A DNA stretch of 64,000 nucleotides from Pseudo-nitzschia pungens (taxonomy: Eukaryota > Bacillariophyta > Bacillariophyceae > Bacillariales > Bacillariaceae). The stretch lies in contig CM074760.1 of NCBI GenBank assembly GCA_037355855.1, positions 5,076,501 to 5,140,500 on the forward strand. The letters are read 5' to 3'. The notes beneath the pieces are model-generated. The model was given only the letters and a program-made list of their open reading frames with translations, searched no databases and was not told where the DNA came from. Positions 62,901 to 64,000 of this stretch are shown here, piece by piece (positions within the stretch are counted from its first letter, which is position 1; the number at the start of each line of letters is the position of its first letter). Position numbers and translations under genes: made by a program.

Positions 62901-64000
62901 TTTCTGTTATTTGATTGATTTCAAATGGAATGGATCCGGTTGGGACTATCGCTCCATTGCTGACATGCCCGGTGACTTCTCTGTTGCTGATAAGAATGGC
63001 AATCGCGCTACCCTGGATCGTTTTGAAGTTGACCATGCTGACAAGACCCTTGGGGTTTTTATCTCCATGGATGGCAATGAGGAAGCACAGATTGCTCACA
63101 TGAAGTCACAGTCTCAGTCTTTTGGCTCTCAGCTCAAGGCTTCCAAGTGTGAGAAGAGGGCATCCCTCTACACATTCAAGTATTCTTTCATGAAGTCTGT
63201 TGAATACCCCATGCCTGTCACGCAACTTGATGAGGCCACTTGGACTAAGATAATTCACCCAGCTCTTGTTCCTGTGCTGAATAAAGCAGGGATGTCACGG
63301 ACATTTCCCAGACATGTATTCTATGGTCCTTCCCTCTATCAAGGCTTTGGTTTCATTCACCCCTACCTCCTCCAAGAGTTCAGTCATATTGCCACCCTCT
63401 TTCAGGAATCTGTCAGGTCCTCCCAAACTGGTAGGATTCTCAGGCTAACTGCTGAGTCTCTACGGCTCGAACTTGGCATTCCTCTCCATCTTGGTGTCAC
63501 ACCATATCATCCTTTTGCTTCCTACGTCACTCCTTGCTGGTACAAACATGTGTGGGAGTTTTTCTCTGTTCACCCTGTGAGCTTGTTTGAAGACTTCCCA
63601 GATCTTCCCCTGCTACGTTCCAATGACTGCTATCTCATGCAAGCCTTTGTCAACTCTGGCTTCAGAGGTGCTGACTTGTCCCTCTTGAATCACATGCGCA
63701 TGTCACTCAAGGCTATCTCCCTTGCTGACATTTGTACTCCAGATGGAAAGAGACTCTCTCCCATGGCTTTCCAGCTGACATCCTCCAATCACTTGAGGGA
63801 TCATCTTGACTGGCCGAGATGTCCTCCATCTTGGCCTCCAGCAGCAAAGCGCTTTTGGACTAAGGCACTTCAGACCTGTTTTCTTCCCCCTTGTCCACCC
63901 CCTGCAGCCAGGGCACTGGCTCCTTCTTTTCATCTTGGGCCTTGGCTCTCTCCCCAGACAGCTTCTCTTTGGCCTTGGTTTTTGTCTCCATCCACCAACA
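59989..64000 (+). CDS. LINE ORF2: AP endonuclease and reverse transcriptase (partial at window end)
   Basis: The frame was followed from the ATG at 59989 to base 64000 without a stop (at least 1337 codons). The ATG overlaps the ORF1 stop (ATGGTTAG), in a different frame. The endonuclease of the APE type spans about residues 60-340: FQNIGPQRR, FAEHCLN, VILGIDQNAD (metal/active site), PIDAIWVS, and MESDHRMLWIEV (SDH motif). A helical linker follows. The reverse transcriptase lies at about 760-960: AVAMNDAKGCYDRI (first Asp), LSGCGQGNGIGPTLWA, and GFAFVDDTDLF (catalytic Asp pair). A long C-terminal region follows and runs off the window. The protein nicks target DNA and primes reverse transcription on it. 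Confidence 0.9.
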   Translation, partial: MVSSSGMRFDGMPSTPNPINASTVSPFSSSASSPVSQFVQLTLHGDSLAAKDSDSFGHPFPQAPPSNSTIITFQNIGPQRRASFMSMSKHNSRQFVKSNASVALFAEHCLNESKLLPCDLFNRRMKNISPSSFSYLANNKHEASACSWLQPGGTGFSIDQLFSSHKIAHGADPSGLGRWSFVKFQGRDGYTVTMFSAYCPVENDRDLGSVWNQQYRYFQAAENLFSPNPCILFHRDLTAALQVCLGAGDQVILGIDQNADVRTDGLSFELKALGFRDAILTLHSQSSPPATHNRNTTRTPIDAIWVSENVDVLRAGYCPFGGAYGMESDHRMLWIEVCNCSLMGKHLPPTVSFSHSKLQSSHPHLRQRYFKRVRHSFLKAGVFSLQAKLEHLLAQFQSGDISVRAALITTYEVLHETSTSLRLSVEQNLCHTRAGLVPWSPKLQVYCDTIDFWRRVVKLRQGVSTSHTVLKRLACKLSLYKGEHCDLSSAVLHLKQAYRQYRAVKKLAPSWRDSFNQGLVDALLAEGKPHNQNASQIRARMRRERLHRELGLAARSIRGGVNKSAVLRAIAVGPDGAEQVLESQSTMVPAMAESNVRRQQQCLGTPSMTPSFIQDFGYLGTAHASAQVLDGTYNPPPATDKYLSEFLSCLKVPASILSLPPFDYSVCPADNAAAWKHQRERTASEPSCLSFAHHKAFAQDPQLNKFDTLLRSVPLIVGFSPSAWQVITDVEIFKKPGEYRVDKMRLIQLMSPEFQINNKMIGRRILAHAERANAVAVDQHGSRKHHKAINTCLNKKLICDVLRQKRRSGAVAMNDAKGCYDRISHPIAGLTLQSFGVPAHVCEVLLSTLQHAKHHIKTGFGRSGPVYGDEPVPLSGCGQGNGIGPTLWALVSTIVFRMMQQAGHGVHLITSLSLQLVSLVGFAFVDDTDLFCAGSDSSTSGEELAVDFQGALDRWAGGIIATGGAIEPAKSFCYLIDFKWNGSGWDYRSIADMPGDFSVADKNGNRATLDRFEVDHADKTLGVFISMDGNEEAQIAHMKSQSQSFGSQLKASKCEKRASLYTFKYSFMKSVEYPMPVTQLDEATWTKIIHPALVPVLNKAGMSRTFPRHVFYGPSLYQGFGFIHPYLLQEFSHIATLFQESVRSSQTGRILRLTAESLRLELGIPLHLGVTPYHPFASYVTPCWYKHVWEFFSVHPVSLFEDFPDLPLLRSNDCYLMQAFVNSGFRGADLSLLNHMRMSLKAISLADICTPDGKRLSPMAFQLTSSNHLRDHLDWPRCPPSWPPAAKRFWTKALQTCFLPPCPPPAARALAPSFHLGPWLSPQTASLWPWFLSPSTN

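Larger units (their letters stand above)
54250..64000 (+). mobile_element. APE-type LINE (non-LTR retrotransposon) with duplicated 5' region; 3' end outside the window
   Basis: Starts abruptly within gypsy pol and contains a long leader (54250 to about 57038) with a 1152-bp unit present twice, ORF1 (57039-59996) and ORF2 with endonuclease and reverse transcriptase (59989 to the end). No LTR is present. A 5' end with two complete leader units argues for a full-length or nearly full-length insertion. Confidence 0.88.

Overview
The window looks like nuclear DNA of a diatom. Two genes encode fucoxanthin chlorophyll a/c-binding proteins with a bipartite plastid-targeting leader, the spliceosomal introns are about 85-175 bp, and the mobile elements are of diatom type (Ty3/gypsy, a Ty1/copia relic, PIF/Harbinger, and an APE-type LINE). 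The species cannot be named from the sequence.

Host genes occupy less than a fifth of the window: FCP gene 1 (695-1318), a TAP42/IGBP1-like PP2A regulator (22963-24126), FCP gene 2 (35153-35896, one intron), two tandem paralogues joining a RelA/SpoT-like domain to kinesin-light-chain-type TPRs (37354-39348 and 40130-43106), a three-exon gene fusing an inositol-monophosphatase-family phosphatase to an aminoglycoside/choline-kinase-like domain (43520-46406, minus), and an unrecognised two-exon gene with a homopolymer frameshift (49952-50964, minus).

Most of the rest is mobile DNA. Five Ty3/gypsy copies belong to two lineages. Lineage I has an intact copy (3082-8921, identical 188-bp LTRs, duplicated AAGGA) and a truncated copy (51840-54249). 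Lineage II has an apparently intact minus-strand copy (15647-21461, duplicated CTTAC), a very young copy with a 5-bp lesion in pol (24681-30358, duplicated GTCGC) and a relic (48660-49320). A Ty1/copia relic (10235-14720) keeps one reading frame but carries seven stop codons. A PIF/Harbinger transposon (24338-33094) has a transposase and a SANT/Myb-like gene. The young gypsy sits exactly after the seventh base of the transposase reading frame. A deleted relative of the same transposon lies 87 bp further on (33182-34019). The last 10 kb is a LINE with a tandemly duplicated 1152-bp 5' region, a 985-residue ORF1, and an endonuclease/reverse-transcriptase ORF2 that runs off the window. It is inserted in the second lineage-I gypsy. 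A dispersed unclassified repeat occurs three times; one copy was split by a gypsy and another carries a private 13-bp minisatellite.

The most interesting points are: the phosphatase-kinase fusion gene; the gypsy-in-Harbinger nesting, which can be reconstructed to the base; an in-frame UGA followed by a GC-rich stem-loop between gag and pol in lineage II; a 12-bp palindrome where a tRNA primer-binding site would be expected in all five gypsy copies; and the duplicated 5' region of the LINE.
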